From Ophthalmolycus amberensis (Eukaryota; Chordata; Actinopteri; Perciformes; Zoarcidae), in contig JAFEUB010000725.1 in assembly GCA_024529925.1 (NCBI GenBank), positions 397,501 to 461,500 on the forward strand: DNA of 64,000 nucleotides. Reading direction: 5' to 3'. Every line of letters starts with the position of its first letter. The stretch's first letter is position 1. Of this stretch, positions 45,099 through 58,900 are shown one piece after another. A program made the position numbers and the translations under genes. A model generated the notes under the pieces. It was not told the origin of the DNA, did not search any database, and saw only the letters and a list, made by a program, of their open reading frames with translations.

Positions 45099-45539
45099 GC
45101 CCTCGATTATGCATAACTTTCAGCCTCAATATAATTTACATGGATTAGTTATATACAAAGTCACCTCTGTACAGTTCATGAAGGGGCAAATTAACTGAAG
45201 AGACCAAACCCGTTTTTTTGTAGCAACCTGTATGCATTTGTATTTCTGCTTAGAAGTTAGACAATTTAACATGGGGTCCTATGGAAGTTGAATCGCTTTT
45301 AAAGCCTCACGTATTGGCAGTTGATTTAGACTGTTAGACATAGCCATACTTATAACTCACAGTAATCAGTTCATTTGACTTCTTGAAATTTACATTCCAT
45401 TGAACTGGCTTAAATACCTGAGTTGGAGTACAGAAAACTTATACAATTGAGTTAAAATTGTATAAATCATGATAAGTTGAAGTAAATGACAGAAAGAAGT
45501 TACCTTGACTTATTGTTCAAATCCTTTTTTACAGTGTAC

Positions 45540-47280
45540 GTGTCTGCCCAGAGATTGAAGATCAGATAAGATCAGTGCATAGCTCATTGCACAACGTTAT
45601 TTGTCACATACGTGCAGTGAAATGGATGTGGCGTGCTCCTAATGCTGAAAGACGAGTGTGAAAAATAAGAACACAGAAATATGTAGATAGGATAAGAATA
45701 TAAATCTATGTTTTAAGAAAGTAAAAATGTGAATATGTCAAAAGGCCTGAAACAATACAGGCAATGTATTCATAATATATAAGAAGTTGGAGTTTATAAT
45801 GAGGTACAAGAATTTAACAGAGAGTTTTTGCTGTACATCTCAAATATAATCTCAAATTCCACAGATCGTCGGAAGTCTGGTTTCAGACTCTTTCTGGGGC
45901 AAATCCCAGCAGGAAGAAGCAGGAAATGCCCATGACATTGCGAGAATATTGCTGTGATGAATACCTCTCTGTCTGAGCACCTCAACATAAGCTTTGGCTT
46001 GTCCACAAACATGTTTTCTCTTTGATCAATCCTAAAAGGCTGTATGACATTTAGCTGATACTCAACATGGGATTTGTTCAGTGCATTCTTGACCATTTGA
46101 TCAGCTCAGAGATGACAACAGCAGAGAGACAAAACCTCCCAACATGTATTGACATCTGTCTTCAGTTATGCCATTTGATCTCCTCAGTTCTCATAAATCT
46201 CTGGACCCTTATCTGTTTTGTAAGCCAGGGTTAAGGCCTGCACGATGTACACAAATCAGAAAACTAATGGCACTCTTAAAGCCAAGTGCTATTGATTGTC
46301 TCTCTGCCTCGTGTCCTTATACAGCATACATTGCAGTGTGTTTTAGATGGATCTAACTTGTATTTAACCAGATGTGGGCGGTAGATGGTGAATAATAATG
46401 TTAATTTGTCTTCATATATGGCCTGAAGACAGATAAACAAAGTCCATCCAACCCTGATCTGCTTCAGAACTACAGCAGCCACCTAAAACCAAGTCAGAGG
46501 TTTGACTGAAAATAAGACCCACACAATCAGACCAGGATTAAAAATGATGTTGAGTATAGTTTAATTTCACCGGCGCCTTTGACCTGCAAAGCTCTGGTGG
46601 GAGGAGAAGAGTTCAGCGTCTCCTCCTCCTCCTGGAGTAGAGCTTCTCCTCTTTGCTCCTCCGGTCCCCGCTTCAAGGACCACCAATTCATAGTAGCTTT
46701 GAAATGCTTAAAAAACAAAATAACATGCAATACATTTGTTAGTCAGTTATGATTATGTACGCAATCTTGTACAAGAATATAAAATTAGAAAATGAACATA
46801 AAACATCTATTAATATTTATAACGTAACACAACTATGAATCAGCTTGCACACTTGCACGCGTACACCTGTCTAGTTCAAAAAGCTATATGACCACTAATG
46901 GTTGACAAGCAAGTCAGGATGAGCTATAGCTCTGGAATTATGCACAGAGTTGTTCACATACACCCATTTCCTGCTGCCGTGAGTGCCCATGCCTAATCAT
47001 AGCTGCTGACTCATTACAAAGCCCAGACTGGGAAAAGGTTTGTGCCGCTGCAGCCAATGCCCTCTTCACCTGGCTGATCTGTTTGGCAGCATGTGCACCT
47101 TAGTCACACACACAGGTGCTGTCTGGGTGAGGTTACAGGGTGATACAGGGTGCAATTAATGCGGGTGAGTGTGTGCAGGACGACGTGAATTATTGAAAAG
47201 TATGTGTGTGTGTAAGCATGAACAAGCAGAAAGGAAGTAGTGCAACATTTGGCAGCATTTTATATGAGGCCCATGTCGAC
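45540..47280. other. Intergenic; nothing recognised
   Basis: A 100-codon minus frame at 45794-46096 and others have no domain I recognise. Confidence 0.3.
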
Positions 47281-47285
47281 AAGGC

Positions 47286-47763
47286 ATTAAATACATACTT
47301 ATAATCACTGTCATTTTTATTTTTCCAGGATGATAATGTGTTATAAACCTCGCAGTTTTTTTTATTATTCATTAAAATGTGATTATAAGTGTTCATTGTT
47401 TGCTTTAAGTGAAGTAAAGATACATTTACAATATTTTGTGTGTTGTTCTTGCATAGATTTACCATTTTATTCACTTTACTTATAATCACATTACGATGTA
47501 TTATAACACTGGTTATAATGCATTATAAAAAGATCATAATGTATTACCACTATGGGAATTATAATACAGTATGATCCTTGAAAAAAATAATGTCAGTGAG
47601 TGACCAGCAGTTATGAAGAATTATACTTTACCATATCATTTTTAATGTTTTATAGTGCGTTATGATTATTGTAATAAAGCATTATTATTATTTATGAGTG
47701 CTTATAACTATGATTGTACAGTGCTATAAGCAGATTATAACGCGTCATAAGTATGTATATAAT
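47286..47763. mobile_element. AT-rich MITE
   Basis: The left end TTAAATACATACTTATAATC mirrors the right end, whose inverse reads TTATATACATACTTATGACG. The interior is rich in TTATAATG palindromes. Confidence 0.55.
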
Positions 47764-47869
47764 GTGAAGCAAGCATTCAGTCGCCGTTAACAGAAACGAT
47801 AGCAATGCTGTTGATTGCTAAATGATTGGACTCGAGAGTTTCTGACCTCCGACTGGAAAAAGTGATGGA

Positions 47870-48245
47870 ACGTCAGGACTCTACTCCGACCTCACGAAGC
47901 TGAATGTACAGGTTCATCCCTGTACATACAGAAAACTCTCTTCAGCAGAGAGAAACTATGATGTGGGTAACCGTGAACTACTGGCTATCAAGCCATCCCT
48001 GGAGGAACGTGACGTGAGGAAGTGAGAATGAGGTCAGGCATTCACTCGAGAGGGTGCAGGTACCTGAGGGCTTCCCACTGAACCGCCTTTTTGTCCCCGA
48101 GCCACTTCGGTCTCGGGTCATCCAATGGGGACGTCATCCGGTTGGCGGTCGGAGTTTCATCCGTCAACGGTTCTGGTGGCCAGTTATAAAGAGGTGAAAG
48201 AATATGTTGCTAGTTGCCCATCGGAAAGGGCAACTAGCCTGACGG
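47870..48245 (+). pseudogene. Ty3/Gypsy RNase H and integrase remnant
   Basis: The plus strand reads KLSSAERNYDVGNRELLAIK (RNase H) and, after a gap, LFVPEPLRSRVIQWGH and QRFWWPV across frame changes (integrase zinc-binding region). It is broken by frameshifts and deletions, and no LTR is adjacent. Confidence 0.75.
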
Positions 48246-48249
48246 CAAG

Positions 48250-49140
48250 ATAAAGCGGCTGTGGATGGGAGCAGCAGAAAAACATATTTACGCCACCTAA
48301 TAAAATGCCCACCTGAAGATTCATAAAGTGTACATGCTACATGAGAATATTTTCACTGCTTAACCTTGTGATCAGAAAGCCCTACACGATTGTGGAACTG
48401 AAGCAATCATATTGCTCTCTTCAAAGGCATAGAAACAGTCATTTAACCTCGCGGAACACATGAGTTGCTGGTCTTCTGCTGTCTTCATTGGCTAGTTTGT
48501 TTGTGTTGTGTTATCGTTATCTGAACTAATATTGCGTCCACAGCAGTACATTGCTTAGCGCCCCATTATACAGACACCTATGTCAGGTCACATGAGAAAT
48601 TAGCATTTTGACGCTAACACATGCATACCTCGACCAAAAGGTGAATGTTCAGATTTTAATTCACAAAAATAAATGAAATAATAACGGACCCAACCTTTAG
48701 TTATCATGACCGTCCCCATTAGTCTTAGTAATGGATTTGATTTGGTTGTAACTGCCTGCGATGGTGGCTTTGCAGATCTTTTGTGACTGGTTCAGTAATT
48801 GCTGCGGCTCTTGTTTCCATGTGGGAGATATAGCTGAAATTCCTGAGAGTCCTGGAATTCTTACTCGGAGGCTTACGTGAGCAGTATTTCCTACTCAGCT
48901 TGTAATTACTCTTGATAACACGATAGGACATAAACGTAGCATTAGCTTGCACTCTACCTACACTATTACTACATTTACTTTTTTATGTAGGCCTACTACT
49001 CAAAATGAAAGATAAAATAGTCAATGACAGTTCATTTTTTAATTCAAATTTTGACTTTTTTGAGTGTACACATGTGGTTCCCAGCTTTTAACTGTTGTTA
49101 TAAATCTGCAGCAGAGCAAATTCCAACTAGCATGTGTTTG
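48250..49140. other. znf831 downstream flank; nothing recognised
   Basis: No canonical AATAAA on the minus strand was found close to the znf831 stop. Confidence 0.3.
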
Positions 49141-49145
49141 TTCAG

Positions 49146-49937
49146 CTAAAGCTCGATGATGAGCTTCCCTTCATCGTCGCTGCTGCTGGTGTCTTCTGTG
49201 TGGTCCTGGCAGCTTTGCACGGGCCTCACTCCACTGGTCAGACACTCGGCCGGCTGGAAGCCATTGAGCTGGCTGGACAAGAAAAAAGTCTGGTATTTGT
49301 TGTAGTCATTTGGTGCCTCGTCCTTGGTGTCGATATAATCATCAGGTTCTGGGAATTGAAAAGGCTCTGATGGCGGTGCGGCATTATTATCCAGCACATC
49401 GTTGTTTGATGCGAGGGTTTCCCCCGTCGATCTAGCAGCAGCTCGACTGACTTGAACAGAATAAGAATCAGGCGAGACGCTTGGGCTCTTGTGACTGCCT
49501 ATTGTCAACTTATAATCTGTATGTCCTTGCTGCACAGGACTGATGTTACTCCGCTGTTTGTCCTGGTGTGGAAATGCTTGCGTTTGCTGAGTGCTGGACT
49601 TACTTTGCGAGAAGGCATTTTGTGTCTCTGCTAATTGGGCCCGTGCTTTGATACGCTGACTCGAACTAGATTCACATGAGACCTGTTGGTTATGGATGCT
49701 GCTGTTGTCCCAGTGTTGTTGCGAGAAACAAAAGTTGTTATCCAACGGGAGCTGTGGAGAATTGAAAAGGCCGGTCTGACCGCCGCTGGCCATTGAATTA
49801 AGGTCGCTCAGAGCTTGCTGAGGGCTCCGTGGAGGGTATTCAGACATTCCTGAGTGCGTCTGGGAAAGATGCTGAAGATGTTGCTCAGATAGCCAAGAGT
49901 GTTTGAAGGGATCCGCCTTGACCGCTCTGTCGTCTTC
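49146..49937 (-). CDS. znf831: znf831 terminal coding exon
   Basis: Acceptor TCTTATTAACAG, phase 0. It has 263 codons and TAG at 49146-49148. Gln/Ser-rich, then the acidic EPDDYIDTKDEAPNDYNKY segment and a C-terminal Ser-Asp-rich tail. Confidence 0.92.
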   Translation of the reverse strand, partial: EDDRAVKADPFKHSWLSEQHLQHLSQTHSGMSEYPPRSPQQALSDLNSMASGGQTGLFNSPQLPLDNNFCFSQQHWDNSSIHNQQVSCESSSSQRIKARAQLAETQNAFSQSKSSTQQTQAFPHQDKQRSNISPVQQGHTDYKLTIGSHKSPSVSPDSYSVQVSRAAARSTGETLASNNDVLDNNAAPPSEPFQFPEPDDYIDTKDEAPNDYNKYQTFFLSSQLNGFQPAECLTSGVRPVQSCQDHTEDTSSSDDEGKLIIEL

Positions 49938-52900
49938 CTGTTAATAAGACAAGAATTTTACCGTCATACTGCGACAATAATACAGTCATTGCCCCCCCCC
50001 CTCTACTGAACCCTTCGCATTAGCTTCCTGCATTGCTCAAATACCACCAAGCTTAATATGTCCAGCCAGTTATCAATAATGACAAAAACAAAACATCACA
50101 GAGAAACTGATGATCTTCTCCTGTTCCTGATGTGGTGATATATAAAATGATGCTATGTTTGAATTACTGTGATTTTGTTCATGGGAATTCTTGAGCAAAT
50201 TTAGATTTGAAAATGATTGGCTTTGTATATTACCAGTAAATATATGTATTGTTTTATATAATTGAACGATTTGGCTGTATCTCCGCGGCCCACTAGATTG
50301 GGCTCTAAGGACCACCAGTTGTTGAGAATAACTGCTCTGTTAGAGGATCTGAGGTCCAAAATGTTGTACATTTTAAAAGGTTAGTGTTTCAAGATGGGTC
50401 CGGTGAGTTGGCCCCCGGTTGATAGTCACACCGGGAACAGCACAGCCCGTCCCTTCCTGCTGGGAGAGAGGACACAGCGACCGCTCATGCTGTGTTCGCA
50501 CTTCAAGCGAAGCCCCGCGACATGAATCTACAAACAGATGGAAGTTAAGCTGGTCTCAACTTTTTTTCAGAACTCCAGCGACGCGGGGAAGCGACCATTC
50601 ATATGTTTTTGTTTCATCCTGTTCCATTCCATCTTGGAAAATCCAGACAGCAACCTCCGGTCCTGAAAATTGAAGCCAATGCGGAAGTGTCTTTCACTTG
50701 CATTTCCTCAAATGGCCAGCAGGGATCCTTCGGTTGCAAAAAGAAGTTAGATGGTATAGAAGTCTATGGGAAGATTACCCTACTTTTCTCTTGATTTATT
50801 CCCGCGGTAAACATTGTAAACATGAGTTTATGGTCTCAATCTCTAGTTTCAAGTTTTCTTCAATACAGCATGATGTTCATTTAGTAAGTTATGGTCCATT
50901 TAGAGTCAAATAAGCAGAGTATGCTTTCGGGCGGGGCTACCTTGTGATTGAAAAGTCACTACCAGAGCTCCAACACCATCCCTGAACAAATTGTTCAAAC
51001 TCTACCGGGCCTACCTAGACTGTGGTTGCTAATCATGATTAGGACTGATAAAGGTGCAACACGTTAAACGCCATAAGCTTAGACATTACAGGTTGTACGT
51101 ATTGTAATACTTGGCTTTGACCTGAGAGTTCCCCACTATTCCAGCGCCTATGTAACTGCTGTCAGCTGTCCAAATTTTCTTTTGTTATAATAGATTGCCG
51201 ATGTTTTCAACTTTGGCAAAAAGGCTCACGAAGCCTCATGATTTATACCTCGTTTGCCGCCGCCTGTGGTTTCAGTGAAATACATCTCTGTCAAGCATAT
51301 TTCTTTTGTTGTGTAAATCTTTCCTCTTTCTCGAACCGCATTCTTCTCTGCTCGACGCACGTCTTGGGGACCATATATTTATTGTGCTGCAACTATTTCA
51401 TGAGAAAAAAAACACAAAAACTTGGTTGTCTCTTGGGCAAATATCTTATAAAAAAAAATAAGACATTTCAGAAACAGAGGCATCACGGCTAAAACCTAAA
51501 ACAGTCTGAATATATCTGGCTGCGGGGGGACTTGTGGAGAGTTTTAGTGTTTAAAAATAATTAAAAACAAAAAAAATAGAAAGAAAACTGGATGGAAAAG
51601 AATCCTGTACATTCCTGTGCCATTTCACTTTTGCCTGTGTGTAGTTTGGAGTGTGTATACACACATGTGAGAGGGTTGGTGTGTGTGTGTGTTACCACTA
51701 GTGAGGATCTAAGTTTACATGTTTGTGATTGGGCTGTACATCTCTTTAATGTGTGGAATGTATAAACATGCATCCAGTGAGCATTGAATGGATTCATTCG
51801 ATCTCACCTCTGACATATCTGTTGAAGGCGTGTATGTGCAGGTGAACTCGGCCTTGTCCCGCCGTCCCGGCACCCAGTCGGCCTCGCCTCCTCCGTTCTC
51901 GTCCTCCCCCTCCGCGCGTTGCAGGTTTGTCCTCCAAGCCTCTTGGCTCGGCTTTGGCCTCCCATCTGTGCCGTCTGGCCTCCCGGGGGTCCCTCCACGT
52001 CCCAGTGTCTCCTTCTGGGCCGCACATCCCTCCATAAGTCCTCGGGGAAGGAACAAAACAACAGTTGTTTTCTTTAGAGCGGCGAGTCCACAGTGTCAAT
52101 GCTTATCAGTCAGTTTGAACTAAAATGGAGATTACGCGGCTTATGTCAAAACCCTGCGTATAGAAACCGGTGGTTACATTGACGTTTGGGATAAAAGCCT
52201 AACCAAATAAATCATCACGATAAATTGAATTATAATAATGAATGTATTATTCTTGTCATTTTGACATTCATATTACCGGGCCTTCAACCACAAGGTCTAC
52301 ACATGGAGCAATTCACATGGAGCAATGTGGATATCATGTGTCGTCGGAAAACAAACAAACACACACACACACACATTGGCACGATGCTCCAGGCCATCAT
52401 TGGTTTTCATGCATAGTTCCATTCTGGACATTTGTGGCGCTAGTGTTCTTACATGTGTGGAAGGAAAACATCCAAAATACACACACAAAGTAATGAAATA
52501 CTTTGTGTGTTTGCGGCCGCAGATTTCTCTTAAATTCACCAAAAGTTACCATTAGATAATATTACATTCCCATATTTAAACATCACATTTCAGAGCAGAA
52601 CAAAGAAATATTTGTCTTAATGTAAGCAATCAACTGGAGAAGTTTCACGTGATATATATTAGTTGTGTTTTTACCCTATTCACCTGTAGTGTGAGTTTTT
52701 TTTCACTCTGAGCCAGAAATCTCTACTTCAGTAGTTCTTACATACAACAAACTTTCCAGCTGTCCATCTATATTCTAAAGGTTTTTACTGACGGTTTTGT
52801 TGATATATTATTCATAGACTAGAGACTAATAGATTTATACATTGATTTATACATTTACAACATTCTATTCCGAAAAAACATGGTCTCAATGGATCAATTT

Positions 52901-55900
52901 ATGATTTAATTCCCTCTGCAAAAAGCTTTGACTCTAATATGAATGAATTTTGAAACTGGCTTTGTCCTACGATCAGATTTATGTTATGGAAATGTCTGGA
53001 AATTGGTACATATTTTACAAGAGAATGTCTCATTTGCATACAAAACATAAATCTTGTAAACTTCCCTGTTGTAAATATTCACCTGGGCTTTCGGGACAAC
53101 CATAAACTTAGATTGTTGTATCTGAGGCAGAGGGAGGAGGTTTTCTGTGCTCCCCACAACGACCTTTTAACTTTGTTATTCTCTGTAATCTTTCATTTAA
53201 AGAGAGGGTCGAATGACACCGTCAAATACTGCAGGACTCCACAGTTCTCTGAGAAAGTCTGGGGGCAGCCCACATGTCACAGTAACAAGGACAGTAATGA
53301 GCCAAATTAAAGCCACGTGCACTGAGAGTTGTCCTCGGGATTTCATTCTGCAAATGGAGAGATTTTTCAGCAAACTGTCATTTGTCTATTATTAAAATTC
53401 CCCATGGTGCGTTTCATTTCCCGACCTCCACGTCAAGTTTTGGTAATTCTGCAGTACACAAAACTGGGTTAAGACGAGGCCTCCATTCTGCAAAACCACT
53501 GATCACATGCTGCCACCTTGTGGGTAAAACTGCTTCCTGACTTGTGCTCAGATTGAAACTTCTGCAAATCCAGTGCAGTCTGCACACAAGTATTAGATCA
53601 GACACATTGATGTTGTGTTTTCTCTCTTCATTTGAGGCTGTTCACATCCGCATCAGATTAACAATATTTGTAATCCTTTTTACACCTCAATGTTTTGAAG
53701 AAATTATGATCAAATATTTATTTGTTTTGCTTTTGATTTACTTGAGGCCATGAGGCAAAAATGGGCCATGGTCCCTGAAGAGACCTCCACCACAACCTTC
53801 TCTCTGTACATTGTATCCTCTCACTCTCAAATAGAATAGAACTGTAGGAATATGTACCATGTCAACACCATATAAACATAATGAAGATATTAAAACTTGT
53901 CACAATACATTTTGAAACGACAGAAGATGTCATTAAAGCTGGCGTTGGTAATGCAGAGAAACTAGCAAGAGTATGCTACATTTGAAAAATGATCCGACCT
54001 GTAAACTCAGCCCAGTGTTGCCGACTCTTTTCCAATAAAAGTAGCTAGCAGCACTAGCTCCAACAGTTTTTAAATCCAACCAGAATTCGCCATGTCGGCA
54101 ACACTGACAGCCCGTCCCTTCAGGCCTCCCTCCATAGACACTCACCCAAAATTGTCATAATGAAGGTAAACAACCAACATGGCTACTGTTAGTACTCATA
54201 GCTGTCAAGCTGGCAGCTTGTTGCAGGCAGGTATGTCTAGGCCCAAATACAATGATTGGATGGGCTTAGTCCTGCAAAAGCCACAGAAACAGGATTTTTT
54301 TAATCAGAGCATTTGGCTCATTGATTGCCGTCGGGATGTAAAGAGAATTTATTTGGAAAGCGTTTTTGAAGAAGATTGCCAACCCTTGTTTCAAAGACCC
54401 ATATTACCATACACGAGGACAGTGAGCCTTTTGGGGGCCTTTGGGGGCCATGTAGACCTTGCTTATTGCCCTCAGTCTGGTCTTCAGCAGTGGAACACAC
54501 CATCGTTGGAAGGAGGTCTTACTCTTTGTTTAGGGTTATATTTTTACATTGTTGCAGAATCTGGGGACTATATACAAAAAAGTCCTGAACTTTTCACCTG
54601 ATATGGATGTGAACACTATCAAACAACCCTTAAAGTCAACTATTTACCTTCATAGTCAATTATAAAATTAACAAGCACAAAGGTGCTCAATTCGATATTC
54701 AGAGCATTGATACAGCAGGAATATGGTTATGCTCCGAATTTTGTATTGAGCACCTTTAAATCCAATATTCTGGTTTACAAATTGACAAATCCATGCACTG
54801 CACTGTACATCATTCACATTATACCCAATATGAATACTTAATACAATTAAAATAGTCATATATACCTGCAGCTGGGGTGTCTTTGGGTCTTTCTACCTGG
54901 ATGTTAGAAGACACTGACATAAACTGAGCGAGTTGTTTTTCTGAATGGGTTGAGCTGATCACATCCTGAGTCACTTCCTGTAAAGGGGCCGAATCGTCTG
55001 AAGGTCCCACCCTGTCACATCCCATGTTTGCATGTTTAGATGACTCCGGAGCCTCTGATGATGTAGTTTCCATTAGATTAGTGCAGTAGATGGACGTGTG
55101 TGGGTTCAACTGTCTGAAAAAATTGCATTTATTGATGGCAAATGAAGACACTGACCCAGGAGGTTCATCAACACATGAAGCATCGGAGGCCTGAACGAGT
55201 GCAACCTGCAGAGGGGGGACGTGGGTTTCCCCGCTTTCTGGCCTGCTGCTTTTGCATGCAGAGGCTTCGCCTGTTGCTCTCATTGTGCCTACACAACATG
55301 GAGCTGCTTGATTTTGAAGTTTGCTTTCTTTGCCCAGTCTTTCACTATTATTCTGATTTACTGTGCTCGGAGAGAGAAGGGTCTCGCTGATCTTGTGTTG
55401 GCCAGAGAGACTTTGAGAGATTAATCCGCCTTGGCTGACCCTCCTGTTCGGCGAAAGTTGCTCCTCAGCACAACGGTTCAGAGAAAGGGTTTGCTCCTGC
55501 TCATAAGTTTGGCTCCTTCCTGACTCTAAACCTTTAGGCGAAGCAGCAGTTGACATAACATCACCCGTATAGCTCTGAGTCACAGTGACCGTGTTTACAT
55601 GACCGTGTTTGTGTGGGCGTGTAGATCCAGCTGATTCTGTAGCCTGAGTGGAATCATGGAGTTCGGTCAGGTGGAGAATTGGCTCGACCGTCCCAAATTG
55701 TGCAGACAGCGGCGGTTCTGTTCTCTTTTGGTCAAGTGTGAGTGAAGACTCACTTTGGTACAACCCCTGTTGATGTCCTGGCTGTTGATGGCCCCTTCCA
55801 TCATTACTACTTTCCATTGCGACCGAGCTTTGCACGGTGTTCTGGATTCCTTCCACGTCACGCCTCTGCGAGACGACACTACCTGCTTGCCTCTCGATCT

Positions 55901-58900
55901 GGGGTTCAATGAGAGCCAGCTGCTCATCAGATATGATCTGAAAGCAGATCTGGAGGTCTGCCGTGTGAACGTGAAACACGTTCTGGGCATCTGGCTGCAT
56001 CTGGTCAAACGGTGCAATGTGATAAGGTACGACTGGGGTGACGTGTGCGCTGTTTAAAGGGTCTGATGCTGGCGAGAGTTGTGTGCGTGGGTTTGGGTTA
56101 GGTTGACCTTGTGCAAAAGCCGTAGTGACAGCCGCAGGTGGCGGATTGTTTGCTGTGGTCATGGTAGGTGCAACAGGGAAGTGCGGAACCGTGGGTGGAA
56201 CAGGTAACTGCAAAGGCTCTGAGCCCGCTCCAGATTGCGAGGGCTGTATTGAAGTGCTGCATAATCCTGCTCGATCATTTTGCAGGCAGGTTGTGGTTAT
56301 TGTGGTTCCTGAAAATTGCCTGTGCACGACAGCACAACAAGATGTTGCATTTGGATTCAGTCTTGGCGTTTCAGCCCGACAAAGAGTCGTGGCTGTGCAA
56401 GGCGAGGGGTGCTGGTCTTGTGTGGAACTGAAAGCATTTGTCTTTTTAATATCACAAGTCAACGGTGAGGTGACGGGAACGTCAAATTTCTTTTCGCAAG
56501 TTTTGAGCAAGAGTGAGGTTATCTTTGTGAGAGGAGATGACGGAGCAGAGGGGATAGTGCGACCACCAGTTCCTGGCGGTTTATCCACAGCACGTGGAGG
56601 AGTATTTGAATCCGGTTCAGCGGCATTAGGTAACTTTAGCTGATACTTGGGCAGAAAGCTGGCCTTGGCAGGCGAGCAGCTGACAGACGGTGTATTTGCA
56701 TTGATTATGCACGTTGGGAAGAGAGCTGCTGTGAGCTGAGTATGTTTCAGATTTTTCTGGAGGTTGATGTAACTGAGTTTTGTATCCTGCTGTGGCGCAC
56801 TGCCAGTGACAGAGGGACGGGGATGGGTCGGTGTGTTTGGATTGGTTTCCATCTCCAGAGGGAAAATTATTTTCTCATCAGTTTTCTGTTTTTTCCTGTC
56901 TGAGGGAACATGGGTTCCACACAGCTGCAAGGTGGAGTCAGTATGTTTTTCTCCATAAACAGTTGTCCTTGCTTCTGCTCTGCTCATGCTGTCTGTTTGG
57001 TGGCTAACCAATGATCCAACTGAAGATAAAGGCAGTACTGACAAAGACAGGTTTCTCTGAAGTGGAGTCTTGAGAGAGCTGCATGATGTGTGAAGCTGGC
57101 CAGCTTTGACATTCAAATCCACAGCAGAGACGAGGGATAGTTTGGCAGGAGGGCAGCCTGGTTGGCACGCTGTTGCACTGCTGCTTGTGAAGTTCATTGT
57201 TGTTGCCGTCTCCTTCTGAACTGCTGATGACCTTTTCGGCAGGCCCTGAACAACCTCGTGCTCTGGGTTTGCCGGACATTTCCTGCCTTTGCTAACACCA
57301 TCATCGCCGCCCTTCTCGGCATTGTAGAGCTTCTTAAATGTCCCTCCCCCGTACATATACCACTTGTCGTAGGCAAACTTTTGTGTTTTCTTCCTCCGGA
57401 ACTTTCTGTTGCTTGGCTCTCCACAAATGTCACCGCCATCCCCTTCGCAGCTGAGGCTGTTGGCGGACGCCTCCTCCACAGATGAATTTGCAAAGAGACC
57501 GTCTGTTGCGTGGTTGCCGTCTACGGCTGTCTGCCGGACCAATGGGCGGTGGGCGGATGAATGTTGGTTCACAGGCTTCATTGCGAAACCTGTTGGATTG
57601 ATCTGGCCAGAGCTTCCCCTCCGGGCAAGTGTTACATAATCGCTCTGAAAGGAAGAGGTTGGGCTGCTCCTCTCATGCTGCAGGAGGGTAACACTGAAAG
57701 GGAGGGAGTTGCTGCGGGTTAAGGGGGCATGCTCCATGGTGTTGGATCGCTGAGTGGGCACAGAGCTGTAGAAGTCGGGGTTCCTGCTTCTTTGTAACCC
57801 AACATTGGGAGCCTTACTGATCCTCATATCAAAATGAAAGGAGTCCTTGTATGTGTACGGCATGGGGAGGTCAATGCTACCCTGCTTTGACAGAACAGTC
57901 TTCCGTGGCCTTACATGCTCTAGCTGTTTGTCCTCCACAACAGCTGTATTCTCTGAAATCAGCTTAGATATGCGCTCCTCCAGCGTCTTCTGCTCCTGCT
58001 CCCTTGCAGTACATCTAGGTTCTTGCCCACCTTGGCCTGGACCAGAAGGTGTTTGTGCACTGGCGGTTTCTGAAATATGCTCCTTGGTGGATTCGGTGAG
58101 GGAATCCATACTGTGGTCGTGTAAAACGCTGCCGGGGCTTAGGTAGAGGTCACTGCTCTCACTGAAGCCTGAGTCTGTGCTCTCGTGGCTCTGCGATTTC
58201 CCTCGGGAAACAGAGCTCTCCCACTGCTTGGAGAACAGAGTAGCTTCTTGCCTCTGAAGGGGAAGATGTCGACCGGCAGTCAACGGAGGTTTTTCGTTTT
58301 CCATCCTCTGTTTTTGTCCTTCCTTCACCTTTGCTTCCATCTCATTTACTTCCGTCCTCTGACCTGCAAGGGTCAACGCATTCTGCTCACTCACAGAACC
58401 TTGTGACTTTACAGAATAGACCTTTGCTGGACAGGTGATCTCATCAGTAGGTAGTGTGGGTTCCTTGTCCATGCTGCCCGAATCCTCGCTGCGCTCATCC
58501 AAAGACAAACTGGAGGTACAGGTCTCTCTGGAGCCGGACATGCTGTCCAGGCTGCTCGGCTCTGATTCAGACGAGAGGCGGGCATGAGCCTGTGTACGCT
58601 TATGTTTGTAGAGGTTGCTCTGAGTCTTGAAAGAAACTCCACAAGTGACGCAGGGGTAAGGCCGCTCCCCGGTGTGGCAGCGGAGATGCTTCTCCAGCAC
58701 GCTGGGCTTCATACAGTCCCGTCCACAGTGAGGACACACGTGCTTTCCTGCCGACTTGGGTCTGACTGCAGGAAGAGCAGCTGCCAGACTCAGTCCCGGC
58801 TGAGACTGCAATCCACCAGCAATATGGAGTGTCAGGAAGGGGAGCGTCTCCTTGGAGTAAAGCGGCGGCATTGCCAGATGGAGTGTGGCTGGCTCCCGGG

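Larger units (their letters stand above)
40163..45536. mobile_element. TIR-bounded unit carrying a SAMD3-like gene
   Basis: The left end CACTGTAATAAAAATCC and the right end, inverted, CACTGTAAAAAAGGATT face each other, and TA is present outside both. Inside each end, CAACTTA/CAACTCA and TTAACTT-type motifs recur (40180-40500; 45400-45500), like the subterminal repeats of cut-and-paste transposons. The 5.37-kb interior carries one intact spliced gene on the minus strand and no transposase that I recognise. CACT-type ends recall CACTA/EnSpm elements but the class is unproven. Confidence 0.55.

Noticed and set aside
51715..51807. Continuation of the znf831 middle-exon frame
   Set aside because: A strong GTGAGA donor at 51807 and phase match to the last exon show this is intron.
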